Part shown: positions 36,446 to 45,257 of the stretch, in pieces
Position numbering within the stretch: position 1 is the first letter of the stretch
Layout of the letters: every line of letters begins with the position of its first letter
DNA from: Staphylococcus sp. NRL 16/872
GTDB taxonomy: Bacteria > Bacillota > Bacilli > Staphylococcales > Staphylococcaceae
Direction: 5' to 3'
Length of the DNA stretch: 64,000 nucleotides
NCBI RefSeq assembly: GCF_022815905.2
Contig: NZ_CP119327.1
Coordinates: forward strand, 496,001 to 560,000
Program-made: the position numbers and the translations under genes
Notes under the pieces: model-generated
What the model was told of the DNA's origin: nothing
The model's input: the letters and a program-made list of their open reading frames with translations, nothing else
The model's database searches: none

Positions 36446-36627
36446 TTATAATTCCTCCCCTTTGGCCTTTTATACCCTTAATGATATAACAATTAATATT
36501 TTTTACAATTATAGTTTTTAAATTTTTATAAAAAATTGAAAAAACAAATTTAATAAAAATCAATTGGTCTTATGATAAGGTTATTTTAAAATAGTAAACT
36601 ATAAGTGTTGTAGGTTTGAGGTGACAC

Positions 36628-37407
36628 ATGAAGAAAGAGAAAGAAGTTATTAAATATGTAGTTCCTAGAAATCGATGGGGGAGTAATGAAATAGTTAAAA
36701 AAGATTTCCTACTCGTTCCTATCTTTTTATTTTTTCAAATACTGATGCCAATTATTATTGTGTTCGGTGTATTAGGTGTAACGGCGATGATTACGCAAGA
36801 TCCACCCCCGTTATATTTTTATAATTTGACGTTGAGTATTAGTTTTGTCATTGCTCAGTTTATAGTGATTGTAGCGTTTTTTGCCTTGCATAAGTTTTAT
36901 ATTGTAGATGTTGCGCGACGTCAATTTCATTTCGCTAAACAACATTTAGGTATGGTTATTGCTACGACGAGCTTTGTTTTATTAGCTTATTATAGTGTTA
37001 ATTTCGGGGTTTCAATGCTTCCATCGCCATTAAGTTATGATAAAACACAAGCTCAAATTCGGTTAGAATGATTATTCAATCATCCTAGTGCGATTATCTT
37101 TACCTTTATTACAATGGTTATTTTCAGACCATTAATTGAAGAATTAATCTTCAGACATCTGATTATCCATGAATTAAGTAAACGTTTTAGTTTAACCTTT
37201 ATGATAGGGCTTAGCTTAGTTATAGAAGTATTGGCACATGTCTACGATTTAATATCTTGGCTAGAAATCCTACCATACATGATACTCTCTCTCGGTGCCA
37301 TCATTGTTTATTTGAGAAGTGATAAGAACTTAGCAGCTTCCTTCTTATATCATAGCTCTGTACAATTGGTCATATTTATTATTACAATGATTGAGAGGTT
37401 TTTTTAA
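36628..37407 (+). pseudogene. CPBP intramembrane metalloprotease, broken by an in-frame stop
   Basis: Codons 1-147 read as a membrane protein that ends at TGA 37069-37071. The same frame continues without shift for 112 further codons and carries the protease motif EELIFRHLI. Without the stop it would be a 259-residue protein, paralogous along its length to the intact gene at 37462 (IVKRDF..., PIVEELLFRHLIIHEL). The second His motif has also drifted (EVLAHVYD against FAGLHVIH), which suggests it is decaying rather than a sequencing error. A short N-terminal product could still be made. Confidence 0.8.
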
Positions 37408-37461
37408 TTTTTGAAAAGTAATATCACTTATTTATGAGAATCAGAAGATAAGGAGAGACAT

Positions 37462-38268
37462 ATGACTTCGGAATATAATGATTCGCAACAAACTAATGAA
37501 CAACCACCAATAAGAAATGAATTTGCCTCTAAACGTATAGTGAAAAGAGATTTCTGGCTTATTCCTGCTTATGCAGGGTTTAATATGGTGTTAATTATTA
37601 TGTTGTTATCAATGACTATGAGAACGCTCACTTATTTATTCGGGCCCATGCCTGAAAATCAATTTGAGCGCAGTTTAATGTCTTGGGGACAAATTTACAC
37701 CCTCATTGGTCAATGCTTAATATTGTTATTATTTTATTTAATGCATAAAAAAACAATTATCCCCATAGCTATGCAACGTTTTAAAGATTTAAAGAAACAT
37801 ATAATCTTAATAATTATAGTATTTGTAGTGATGTATTTATTACTAGGCGTTTATGGCTGGTTTATTGAATTATTGCCTGAAAAATATCAATTTGATGATA
37901 CTGTTAACAACAAAACAATTGAACAATTATTTACTATCAAATGGTTATGGCCAATTCTATTTTTAGATATCGTTATCATTACGCCAATTGTGGAAGAACT
38001 ATTATTTAGACATTTAATTATTCATGAACTAGGTAAGAAATTAACTTATGGTGCGATGTATGTCGTTTCCATTTTGGTTTTTGCTGGTTTACACGTCATA
38101 CATGCAACGTCACCATTTGAAATAGGTCCCTACATCATTATGGCTATTGGATTTGTGGTTGCCTATCATTTTAGTGGGCGAAATCTAGCAACAACTATAA
38201 CGTTACATATGGCGAATAATTTTATATCTTTTATATCTATTATTATTCCTTTTATTTTAGGTAAATAA
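37462..38268 (+). CDS. CPBP family intramembrane metalloprotease
   Basis: A 268-residue membrane protein of the CAAX-protease/bacteriocin-processing family. Motif 1 is EELLFRH (residues about 178-184, catalytic Glu-Glu-x3-Arg), motif 2 FAGLHVIH, and motif 3 the last NLATTITLHMANN. About seven membrane helices. Relatives process or give immunity to peptides, or act in membrane stress; the substrate here is unknown. AAGGAGAG precedes the ATG. It is a tandem paralogue of the broken gene upstream. A GTAAGACG/CGTCTTAC terminator follows. Confidence 0.85.
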   Translation: MTSEYNDSQQTNEQPPIRNEFASKRIVKRDFWLIPAYAGFNMVLIIMLLSMTMRTLTYLFGPMPENQFERSLMSWGQIYTLIGQCLILLLFYLMHKKTIIPIAMQRFKDLKKHIILIIIVFVVMYLLLGVYGWFIELLPEKYQFDDTVNNKTIEQLFTIKWLWPILFLDIVIITPIVEELLFRHLIIHELGKKLTYGAMYVVSILVFAGLHVIHATSPFEIGPYIIMAIGFVVAYHFSGRNLATTITLHMANNFISFISIIIPFILGK

Positions 38269-38280
38269 TGGGGTATATGG

Positions 38281-38328
38281 AAGTAAGACGTGATTCAGAC
38301 GTTAGTGTGTTGATCGTCTTACTTTTTT
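38281..38328 (+). terminator. Intrinsic terminator after the CPBP gene
   Basis: AAGTAAGACG pairs with CGTCTTACTT across a 24-nt loop and is followed by TTTTTG. Confidence 0.78.
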
Positions 38329-38435
38329 GTTTTATAGCGAGACATTTACATTGATGTTTAAATTAAAGTTTAGAAAAATTAAATTTAATTATTTAATAAA
38401 TAGTAGTAGGATAGGAATGAGGAGGTCAGAGACCG

Positions 38436-39098
38436 ATGTTGTTAGAAATTAAAAATCTAAGTTATAAAGCATCTCGACGAGACATTTTAAAAAATATTAA
38501 CTTTCAATTCGATAAAGGTGAAACGATTGCTATAGTAGGCCCTTCAGGTAGTGGGAAAAGTACTTTCCTAAAACAAATTAATAATTTAATTAGTCCTACA
38601 AAAGGGGAGCTTTATTTTAAAGGGAAACCGTATAGTGATTACGAACCAGAAACATTACGTTCACAAATTAGTTACCTTATGCAACAAAGTGAATTATTTG
38701 GAGAAACAATCGAAGATAATATGGCATTTCCGGCAATGGCACATGACGATAAATTTGATAAAGAAAAAGCTGAAAAATTATTAGAAATGGTAAATTTAGG
38801 AGACTATTCTTTAAATTCAAAAATTGAACATTTGTCAGGTGGGGAACGACAAAGAATCACGATTGCACGCCAATTGATGTACAAACCCGAAATACTATTA
38901 CTTGATGAATCTACAAGTGCCTTAGATACACAAAATAAATCAAAAATTGAAAAAATGATTTTTCAACTTGCTGATGAAGGTGTAGCGATTTTATGGATTA
39001 CACATAGTGATGATCAAAGTATGCGTCATTTTCAAAAAAGAATTACCATTACTGATGGTGAAATAACCAAAGAGGAGGACTTACGTCATAATGAGTAA
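38436..39098 (+). CDS. fetA: ABC transporter ATP-binding protein (FetA-like)
   Basis: A 220-residue ABC ATPase with Walker A GPSGSGKST (residues 35-43), signature LSGGERQR, Walker B ILLLDES and H-loop WITHSD. Its partner, overlapping by 8 bases, is a UPF0014-type permease, so the pair corresponds to E. coli FetA/FetB (YbbL/YbbM), proposed to export iron and relieve peroxide stress. The start ATG has GGAGGTC upstream. No Fur or PerR box is evident in the 100 bp upstream. Confidence 0.85.
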   Translation: MLLEIKNLSYKASRRDILKNINFQFDKGETIAIVGPSGSGKSTFLKQINNLISPTKGELYFKGKPYSDYEPETLRSQISYLMQQSELFGETIEDNMAFPAMAHDDKFDKEKAEKLLEMVNLGDYSLNSKIEHLSGGERQRITIARQLMYKPEILLLDESTSALDTQNKSKIEKMIFQLADEGVAILWITHSDDQSMRHFQKRITITDGEITKEEDLRHNE

Positions 39099-39879
39099 TA
39101 CAGCCCTCTGTTTAACTGCCTTACTGTTATTAATTCCAATAATCATTTCCTACAAAGAAGGTTTACATATTATTAAAGACTTGGTAGTTGCCTCTCTTCG
39201 TGCAGTTATTCAATTACTGATATTAGGATTTATATTAAATTATATTTTCAAAATTGATGAAGCATGGATTTTAATATTAGCAGTGTTAATCATTATTATT
39301 AATGCTTCGTGGAATACAATAAATCGTGCGTCACCAGTGATGCACCACGTGTTTATTATTTCTTTCGTGGCGATTTTTGTAGGAACGGCGTTACCTTTAG
39401 CAGCAACCGTCTTAGCTGGAGCGATTGACTTCAAAGCAAATGAAGTGATTCCAATTGGTGGTATGCTCGCAAACAATGGTTTAATTGCGATTAATTTAGC
39501 GTACCAGAATTTAGATCGCGCTTTCGTAAAAGATATTGCCGATATTGAATCAAAGTTAACACTCGCTGCTTCTCCTAAGTTAGCGTCTAAGGATGCTATT
39601 AGAGAAAGTGTTCGTTTAGCAATTGTACCAACTATAGATTCAGTGAAAACATACGGCTTAGTCTCTATTCCAGGTATGATGACAGGATTAATCATCGGTG
39701 GGGTGCCGCCATTACAAGCGATTAAATTTCAGTTACTAGTCGTGTTCATTCATACTACAGCAACGATTATGTCTGCTTTAATTGCAACATATCTAAGCTA
39801 TAACCAATTCTTTAATGCACGTCATCAACTTATTGCGCGTAATAACGATATCCAAGAAGATGACGAAGACGATAAATAA
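39091..39879 (+). CDS. fetB: UPF0014 ABC transporter permease (FetB-like)
   Basis: A 262-residue membrane protein with about seven helices. ASLRAVIQLLILGFIL near the N-terminus, the central ANNGLIAINLAYQ and SIPGMMTGLIIGGVPPL are the conserved FetB/YbbM stretches. It starts inside the end of the ATPase gene with GAGGAGG upstream, so the two are translated together. It forms a two-component exporter complex, probably for iron. A shared terminator separates it from the convergent kinase gene. Confidence 0.87.
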   Translation: MSNTALCLTALLLLIPIIISYKEGLHIIKDLVVASLRAVIQLLILGFILNYIFKIDEAWILILAVLIIIINASWNTINRASPVMHHVFIISFVAIFVGTALPLAATVLAGAIDFKANEVIPIGGMLANNGLIAINLAYQNLDRAFVKDIADIESKLTLAASPKLASKDAIRESVRLAIVPTIDSVKTYGLVSIPGMMTGLIIGGVPPLQAIKFQLLVVFIHTTATIMSALIATYLSYNQFFNARHQLIARNNDIQEDDEDDK

Positions 39880-39892
39880 TTTTTTGAAAATG

Positions 39893-39936
39893 AAAAGTCA
39901 GTTTCCGATTAGAAAATATAGCGGAAACTGACTTTT
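39893..39936. terminator. Bidirectional terminator between fetB and the histidine kinase
   Basis: AAAAGTCAGTTTCCG pairs with CGGAAACTGACTTTT around a 14-nt loop. Confidence 0.88.
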
Positions 39937-39945
39937 AGTATGTCA

Positions 39946-41427
39946 TTAAGTTTTATCAATAAGTGAGATATGGAAATATACACCAATAGCAGTCGGGCAC
40001 ACCTCAATACTTCCATCATGAAAATGAACGGCATCTTGAATAATGGTCAATCCCATACCATGATGAGCGCGATCCTTTTTAGAAGTATAAGACTGATTAA
40101 TAAGATCATTAATATTCGTTTGTGGCAAACCTTGACCATCATCAATATAGTCGAAAATGACTGTATTATTTTCTCGAGTAAAGCGAATTGTTATATTTGG
40201 ATGTTTATCATTATGTTCAATACTATTATTAATTAAATTAATGAGTAAACGTTCAAAATATAATTTATTTCCATAAAACTGTGCATCTTCATCGAAATTA
40301 AATGATAAGGAGATAGACTGATATCCTATGATAGAAATGATTCGTTCCACAGTTGCTTTAATTGGGAAGTTTTCTTTATCTTGTTTCATTTGTTGTGTTT
40401 CTAAATCAAACGATTGATTCAAACTATCGATTAAGTCGCTCATGAAAGAAGCTTTTTCAGAAATAAGTTGTACATAAGGTTGTGATGTTTCATCGGTTTG
40501 TATTAATTTCGAATAGCCATAAATCGTTGTTAGCGGTGATTTCAAATCATGAGAAATTTGGCTGATCCATTTCGATTTATAGTAATTAATCTGGTTGTGA
40601 TAAAACTTATCTGACAACATTTGTTGATTTAAATGGGTCAACGAATGGTCTAATTCAGGATACGTTTTACGTTTTGATTTTTTTCTCTTACGCTTTCGTT
40701 TTTGGTTAGATGTAGGTTGATATAATTTTCCTTCAGATAAATTACCTATCCAATCAATATAATAGGCCAATGGTTTTGTTAAACGTTTAGAGATTAAGAA
40801 AGCTGTAATCGCAACTAAAACGATGTTAAATATAATAAATCCAAGTGTTATTTTTAGAAAATTTTTATTTGCATCATGGAAATTATAACCTAAATCATAA
40901 GAGTTCTCGTAATCTCTAAAGTTAGAATTTTTTACGAACGAAAGTTTGCCATTATCAATATTAAAAATGTATCGGTTAAAATCTTGAATTGATAAACTAT
41001 CTAATAATTGAGACGTCTTTATTTGGCTATCATTCGTGATGTTTGGAGATTTAACTTGCTCACGATAAATGTAAATAAAATAAGTGTTATGCTGAGTATA
41101 AATTGTGTTTGTATTATAAATATTATCAAGGACTTTATGTTTAATATTTTGTCCTTTTAAACGATTTGGATAAAGAATATCCCCATTCTTTTTTGTGAAA
41201 TACAATTCCGCATTTTCTCTTTTAGCTAAATTTTTTAATCGTTCACTTGGAGTGTGACTCATATTCGTTGAATCAAAATATTCAGGACCAACTTCACTTA
41301 AAGTCGTGTATAGGTTAGTTACGAGATTGAATGTCATTAATCCAATAAAAATTAGAGAAAAAATAAAATTAACAATAAAAAATACAGTAATATATTTTAA
41401 AAATTTTAAAGTGAATCGTTTATTCAT
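39946..41427 (-). CDS. Sensor histidine kinase
   Basis: A 493-residue membrane kinase: transmembrane helix 1 (about residues 12-36), an extracytoplasmic sensor of about 150 residues, helix 2 (about 190-215), then a HAMP-like linker with an unusually basic run NQKRKRKRKKSKRK. The phosphoacceptor is in SQISHDLKSPLTTIYGYS, the N box INLINNSIEHN, the G boxes DDGQGL and HHGMGLTI. It is not one of the short BceS-like intramembrane kinases. It starts inside the regulator gene (8-base overlap). The signal is not readable; I do not assign a named system. Confidence 0.88.
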   Translation of the reverse strand: MNKRFTLKFLKYITVFFIVNFIFSLIFIGLMTFNLVTNLYTTLSEVGPEYFDSTNMSHTPSERLKNLAKRENAELYFTKKNGDILYPNRLKGQNIKHKVLDNIYNTNTIYTQHNTYFIYIYREQVKSPNITNDSQIKTSQLLDSLSIQDFNRYIFNIDNGKLSFVKNSNFRDYENSYDLGYNFHDANKNFLKITLGFIIFNIVLVAITAFLISKRLTKPLAYYIDWIGNLSEGKLYQPTSNQKRKRKRKKSKRKTYPELDHSLTHLNQQMLSDKFYHNQINYYKSKWISQISHDLKSPLTTIYGYSKLIQTDETSQPYVQLISEKASFMSDLIDSLNQSFDLETQQMKQDKENFPIKATVERIISIIGYQSISLSFNFDEDAQFYGNKLYFERLLINLINNSIEHNDKHPNITIRFTRENNTVIFDYIDDGQGLPQTNINDLINQSYTSKKDRAHHGMGLTIIQDAVHFHDGSIEVCPTAIGVYFHISLIDKT

Positions 41428-42097
41428 GAGCATCTTCCTTAAACATGTAGCCTTTGCCACGGACAGTTTTAATCATCTTTGGTTCATTAGGGTTTGTTTC
41501 AATTTTCTTACGTAATGTACGTATGTGAACCATTAATGTATTGTCATCAACACCCGTATCATACCCCCAAACTTTCGTGTACAGTTGATCTTTAGTAAGC
41601 ACTCGGTTTTTATTGTTGATGAGATAAGTTAGTAATTGATACTCACGATTAGTCAAATTAACTAACGCATTATTTACATAAACCTCCATACTATTAAAGT
41701 TAATTTTTAAATTGTGGTATGTATAAATCGGATTAGATTTTTTATTTAAATGAAGAGACACTCTATAATAAAGTTCCATTGGATCAAATGGTTTTTTAAT
41801 GTAATCAACAGCACCATTTTCAAAGCCTTTATAGACATCGATATGTGTTGTTTTAGCAGTGACAACAATAACCGCAGTTTTAGATAAATCTATATATTTT
41901 AAGAGTTGATAGCCATCTTCTGATTTTAAATTTAAGTCTAGAAGAATCACTTGATAATGATGATTCAGTAATTCATTTTTAGCTTCCTCAATATTAAATA
42001 CAGATTGAACTGTATCTATGCCTTTTGTAGTTAGTGATAATTTCATCAATTCACTAATATCTTTATCGTCTTCAATAATAAGCACATTCCCATTCAT
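41420..42097 (-). CDS. OmpR-family response regulator
   Basis: A 225-residue regulator. The receiver domain has IIEDDKD (acidic pocket), LLDLNLKSEDG (phosphorylated Asp about residue 51), a conserved Thr in VTAKT and KKPF. The C-terminal winged helix contains LTNREYQLLTYLINN and VRTVRGKGYMF-like end. It is paired with the kinase downstream. I start at MNGNVLII with GAGGTG upstream. Upstream, divergently, lie a small membrane protein and an MFS exporter that could be targets, which is inference from position only. Confidence 0.9.
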   Translation of the reverse strand: MNGNVLIIEDDKDISELMKLSLTTKGIDTVQSVFNIEEAKNELLNHHYQVILLDLNLKSEDGYQLLKYIDLSKTAVIVVTAKTTHIDVYKGFENGAVDYIKKPFDPMELYYRVSLHLNKKSNPIYTYHNLKINFNSMEVYVNNALVNLTNREYQLLTYLINNKNRVLTKDQLYTKVWGYDTGVDDNTLMVHIRTLRKKIETNPNEPKMIKTVRGKGYMFKEDAHE

Positions 42098-42248
42098 TGC
42101 GAACACCTCATTATTTATCTTATAAAACTTTTTAATATTTAACTATTATTGCTTTAATAATTTAAGGAAAATTTAAGATAAATATAAGTGATAGTTAAAT
42201 GGATTGATTTAGCATATAGTTAAAATGATACAAAAGGGGTTAGTACAC

Positions 42249-42479
42249 ATGAAAACATTGTCTTATATAATTGGCTTTTTGATTACGGTACTTGGACTAT
42301 ATAATATTTTGCGTTTGGGTTTTAGTGTAGTAGAAAATCATTTTAATTTAAATTTTGGAATCGACATCTTACTCCATAATAACTATGTTAATTACGGGAC
42401 ATTGATTGTATTAATTGTATTAATGATTGTTGAAACGTTTGTTGAGCATTATTTAGAAGATAGAAATGATTTCTCTTAA
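42249..42479 (+). CDS. Small membrane protein (76 residues)
   Basis: A 76-residue protein with two membrane helices: residues 4-26 (SYIIGFLITVLGLYNIL) and 48-66 (YGTLIVLIVLMIVETFV), joined by a 20-residue loop and ending acidic. No family recognised. AAAAGGGG lies 8-10 bases before the ATG. It is divergent from the response regulator and precedes the MFS gene, so it may belong to the same regulatory unit. Confidence 0.65.
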   Translation: MKTLSYIIGFLITVLGLYNILRLGFSVVENHFNLNFGIDILLHNNYVNYGTLIVLIVLMIVETFVEHYLEDRNDFS

Positions 42480-42595
42480 ATTTTTTGTACAAAAATAAAA
42501 ATGAATATTATAATGAAACAGTTACTATGCTTAAAAAAATAGCAAGTAGCTGTTTTTTTATGGAAAATTTAATATTTAAGAAAGGAGATTTCTGC

Positions 42596-43771
42596 ATGTC
42601 TATCATGCGTATAGCAACCTTTATCATTAGCGTCTTTATCGTTGGGATGGTTGAAATGATGGTCGCTGGAATTATGAATTTAATGAGTGATGATTTAGGC
42701 GTTTCTGAAGCTGTCGTTGGTCAACTTGTTACGCTTTACGCGCTTACCTTTGCGATTTGTGGTCCTATATTGGTTAAACTGACAAATCGTTTTTCGGCAC
42801 GTCCAGTATTACTTTGGACTTTAGTTGTCTTTATTGCAGGGAATGTCATCATCGCAATTGCCCCGAATTTTACCATTTTAGTTATTGGACGAATTATTTC
42901 TTCTGCAGCTGCTTCTTTAATTATCGTGAAAGTACTTGCTTTAACTGCTATGCTTACAGCGCCTAAAAATCGTGGGAAGATGATTGGTGTCGTTTATACC
43001 GGTTTCAGTGGTGCCAATGTTTTCGGTGTGCCAATCGGTACTATGATAGGTGATTGGATTGGTTGGAGATTTACATTTGTCTTTATTATTTTAGTAAGTC
43101 TGATTGCTGGTTTACTGATGATTAAATATTTACCTACCATTTCAGAACTTAACTCTGCCAATCGACAATATAATCATATCGATGACAGTGGGCAACAAAC
43201 TTCTCACATCTTAAGACCTGCCGAAATTGTGAAATATCTTGCGATTACGTTGTTAATCTTAATCGCTAATTCCGTGACATTTGTTTATATTAATCCTCTC
43301 ATTTTGGAAAATGGGCACAACATGGGCTTTGTTTCATTAGCATTATTAGTTAACGGTGTTGCTGGTGTTGTTGGTACCTCAATGGGAGGCGTATTGGCAG
43401 ATAAACTGACAAGTAAACGTTGGTTGATTATTGCTTTCTCAGTCTTTATCGTCATGATGATTATTATTAACTTAATATTATCTACTACGCTTCTATTATT
43501 AGTAGGACTATTTATATGGAACATTGTTCAATGGAGTACGAACCCTGCGATTCAAAGCGGAATTATTGAACACGTAGAGGGTGACACAAGCCAAGTGATG
43601 AGTTGGAACATGTCATGTCTTAATGCCGGCATTGGTTTTGGTGGTATTATTGGAGGCTTGGTTGTTTCTAATATGTCAGTTGAAGCGGTCACACTCGTCA
43701 GTGCATTCATAGGACTAGTAGGTTTAATCATAGTGCTTACTCTTAAAAATATACATTATGCGAAGAATTAA
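42596..43771 (+). CDS. MFS transporter, DHA1-type drug exporter-like
   Basis: A 391-residue, 12-helix major facilitator. The early segment ISVFIVGMVEMMVAGIM and the motif-A-like loop LTNRFSARPVLLW, then GRIISSAAASLIIV, fit the AraJ/YdhP-like drug:H+ antiporter group (sugar efflux or drug export). I start at MSIMRIATF with AAAGGAGA upstream; the open frame runs 37 codons further 5' without a plausible start. A GGCGTA/TACGCC terminator (43777-43807) follows, shared with the convergent esterase gene. Confidence 0.83.
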   Translation: MSIMRIATFIISVFIVGMVEMMVAGIMNLMSDDLGVSEAVVGQLVTLYALTFAICGPILVKLTNRFSARPVLLWTLVVFIAGNVIIAIAPNFTILVIGRIISSAAASLIIVKVLALTAMLTAPKNRGKMIGVVYTGFSGANVFGVPIGTMIGDWIGWRFTFVFIILVSLIAGLLMIKYLPTISELNSANRQYNHIDDSGQQTSHILRPAEIVKYLAITLLILIANSVTFVYINPLILENGHNMGFVSLALLVNGVAGVVGTSMGGVLADKLTSKRWLIIAFSVFIVMMIIINLILSTTLLLLVGLFIWNIVQWSTNPAIQSGIIEHVEGDTSQVMSWNMSCLNAGIGFGGIIGGLVVSNMSVEAVTLVSAFIGLVGLIIVLTLKNIHYAKN

Positions 43772-43776
43772 AAACA

Positions 43777-43811
43777 AAGGCGTATCGCAACATTTGCGGT
43801 ACGCCTTATTT
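43777..43811. terminator. Bidirectional terminator between the MFS and esterase genes
   Basis: AAGGCGTATCGCAA pairs with TTGCGGTACGCCTT; the stem overlaps the very end of the esterase frame. Confidence 0.82.
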
Positions 43812-45152
43812 GTATATGTGTGGCTCTTTATTATTTGAATGATAAGGTTGCCATGGCATTGTATCTGACTTTGCGAAAGTTACTAAATCGCTTGTCATTT
43901 GTTCGCTTAATTTAATTTCTGAAGTTAAGTTTTTAATGCCGTGCGCTTTAAGGATATTCATTTTCCCAAACCAAAAAACAAGATCTAGAATATGATAGGC
44001 ACTATTAAAATCAGAAGTGTTTGGTAAACACCAATCGAAACGTAAAAACCATCGCGTTGAAAGAGACAGTGTATCTAATAATTGAAGGGCAGGCGTTTTA
44101 AAATACAAATCAGTTACAAGTTGTGCTTGTTGTTTGCCAGTTTGTGCATTTGCTTCGTCGATATCAATATCATTTAACGTCATGACATTTACAAAGCGTG
44201 ATGCCTCTAATTTACGAGATTCGTTGCGAATATAACAATCTCCCTCATTGTTAGTCACGCCTACGACGACAGGTTTCGTGAAATGTGACAATGGGCGACT
44301 CATAGAGTCATCTTCAATAGGCGCGTAAATCAGTTCCAAGCCTTTGGATTTGCCACGTGAAGCCTCATCTAAAGCTTGTAATTTCAATATATTTGATACT
44401 GTTAAATCTTCTAGCCCTTTATTTTGAAAGTGAGTAACTATCAATTTATGGAAATGTTGTGCTTTTAGGTAGCCAGTTTCTTTTTTATCGAGTCTCAAAG
44501 TACCACTGAGTAACATTACCTTATGATAGAATGTATCTATTTCAGGCATTTGCATTAATGCCATAATACTCATACTTCCAGCAGATTGCCCCATTAATGT
44601 AACGTTATGAGGGTTTCCTCCAAAGCTTTCAATATAATGGTGAACCCATTTTAATACATTAATTTGATCCGACAAACCATTATTTTTATCAAACGTTTCA
44701 TTAAAATAGGACCAGTCTAAAAAGCCTAAAGCACCTAAACGATAGTTAAATGTGATTACAATCACATCATGTTGTTGAACGATAGCTTCAGGTGTATATA
44801 ACTCAGCAGAACCATGGCCGTTCACAAAGCCACCACCGTAAAAATAAATAATTACAGGTTTGTCTTTATCCTCATTATTTTGTTTCCAGATATTTAAATA
44901 TAAGCAATCCTCGTTTTGTGGGAAAGTGACATGTTCAGAAGAAAAGAAAGTTTCTAACTTATTATAAGGTTGAGGAGGAATATCTTTGAAATGTGTAGCT
45001 TCAATATCATGATTCCATGATGTATATAACTCGGAATGTTTAAAGCGACGATGGTGTTTAGGTGGATAGGCATAAGGAACTCCTAAAAATTTGATGATTT
45101 CATCTTCCTTGATGCCATGAATCTTCCCGAAAGACGTAGTGATCGTTACCAT
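43806..45152 (-). CDS. Type B carboxylesterase (p-nitrobenzyl esterase-like)
   Basis: A 448-residue alpha/beta-hydrolase of the carboxylesterase type B family. The oxyanion-hole segment IIYFYGGGFVNG (about residue 95), the nucleophile elbow LMGQSAGSMS (about 180), EDCLYLNIW and FGGNPHNVTL are classical signatures. I start at MVTITTSF because GGAGGT precedes it; the upstream reading frame is hydrophobic but has no ribosome-binding site, so I do not call a signal peptide. Probably cytosolic detoxification of esters; natural substrate unknown. It follows the permease gene in the same direction but beyond a terminator. Confidence 0.86.
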   Translation of the reverse strand: MVTITTSFGKIHGIKEDEIIKFLGVPYAYPPKHHRRFKHSELYTSWNHDIEATHFKDIPPQPYNKLETFFSSEHVTFPQNEDCLYLNIWKQNNEDKDKPVIIYFYGGGFVNGHGSAELYTPEAIVQQHDVIVITFNYRLGALGFLDWSYFNETFDKNNGLSDQINVLKWVHHYIESFGGNPHNVTLMGQSAGSMSIMALMQMPEIDTFYHKVMLLSGTLRLDKKETGYLKAQHFHKLIVTHFQNKGLEDLTVSNILKLQALDEASRGKSKGLELIYAPIEDDSMSRPLSHFTKPVVVGVTNNEGDCYIRNESRKLEASRFVNVMTLNDIDIDEANAQTGKQQAQLVTDLYFKTPALQLLDTLSLSTRWFLRFDWCLPNTSDFNSAYHILDLVFWFGKMNILKAHGIKNLTSEIKLSEQMTSDLVTFAKSDTMPWQPYHSNNKEPHIYK

Positions 45153-45210
45153 GTTAGACCTCCTTCTTCTTACTTCATTCAACTTAACTATAGCACTAAG
45201 AAACACAATA

Positions 45211-45251
45211 AAAAATACCAAGCGTGAAGTAACTATCACGCTTGGTATTGA
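45211..45251 (-). terminator. Intrinsic terminator after the amino acid permease
   Basis: AATACCAAGCGTGA pairs with TCACGCTTGGTATT and is followed on the minus strand by TTTTTTATTG. Confidence 0.9.
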
Positions 45252-45257
45252 TTAAAT

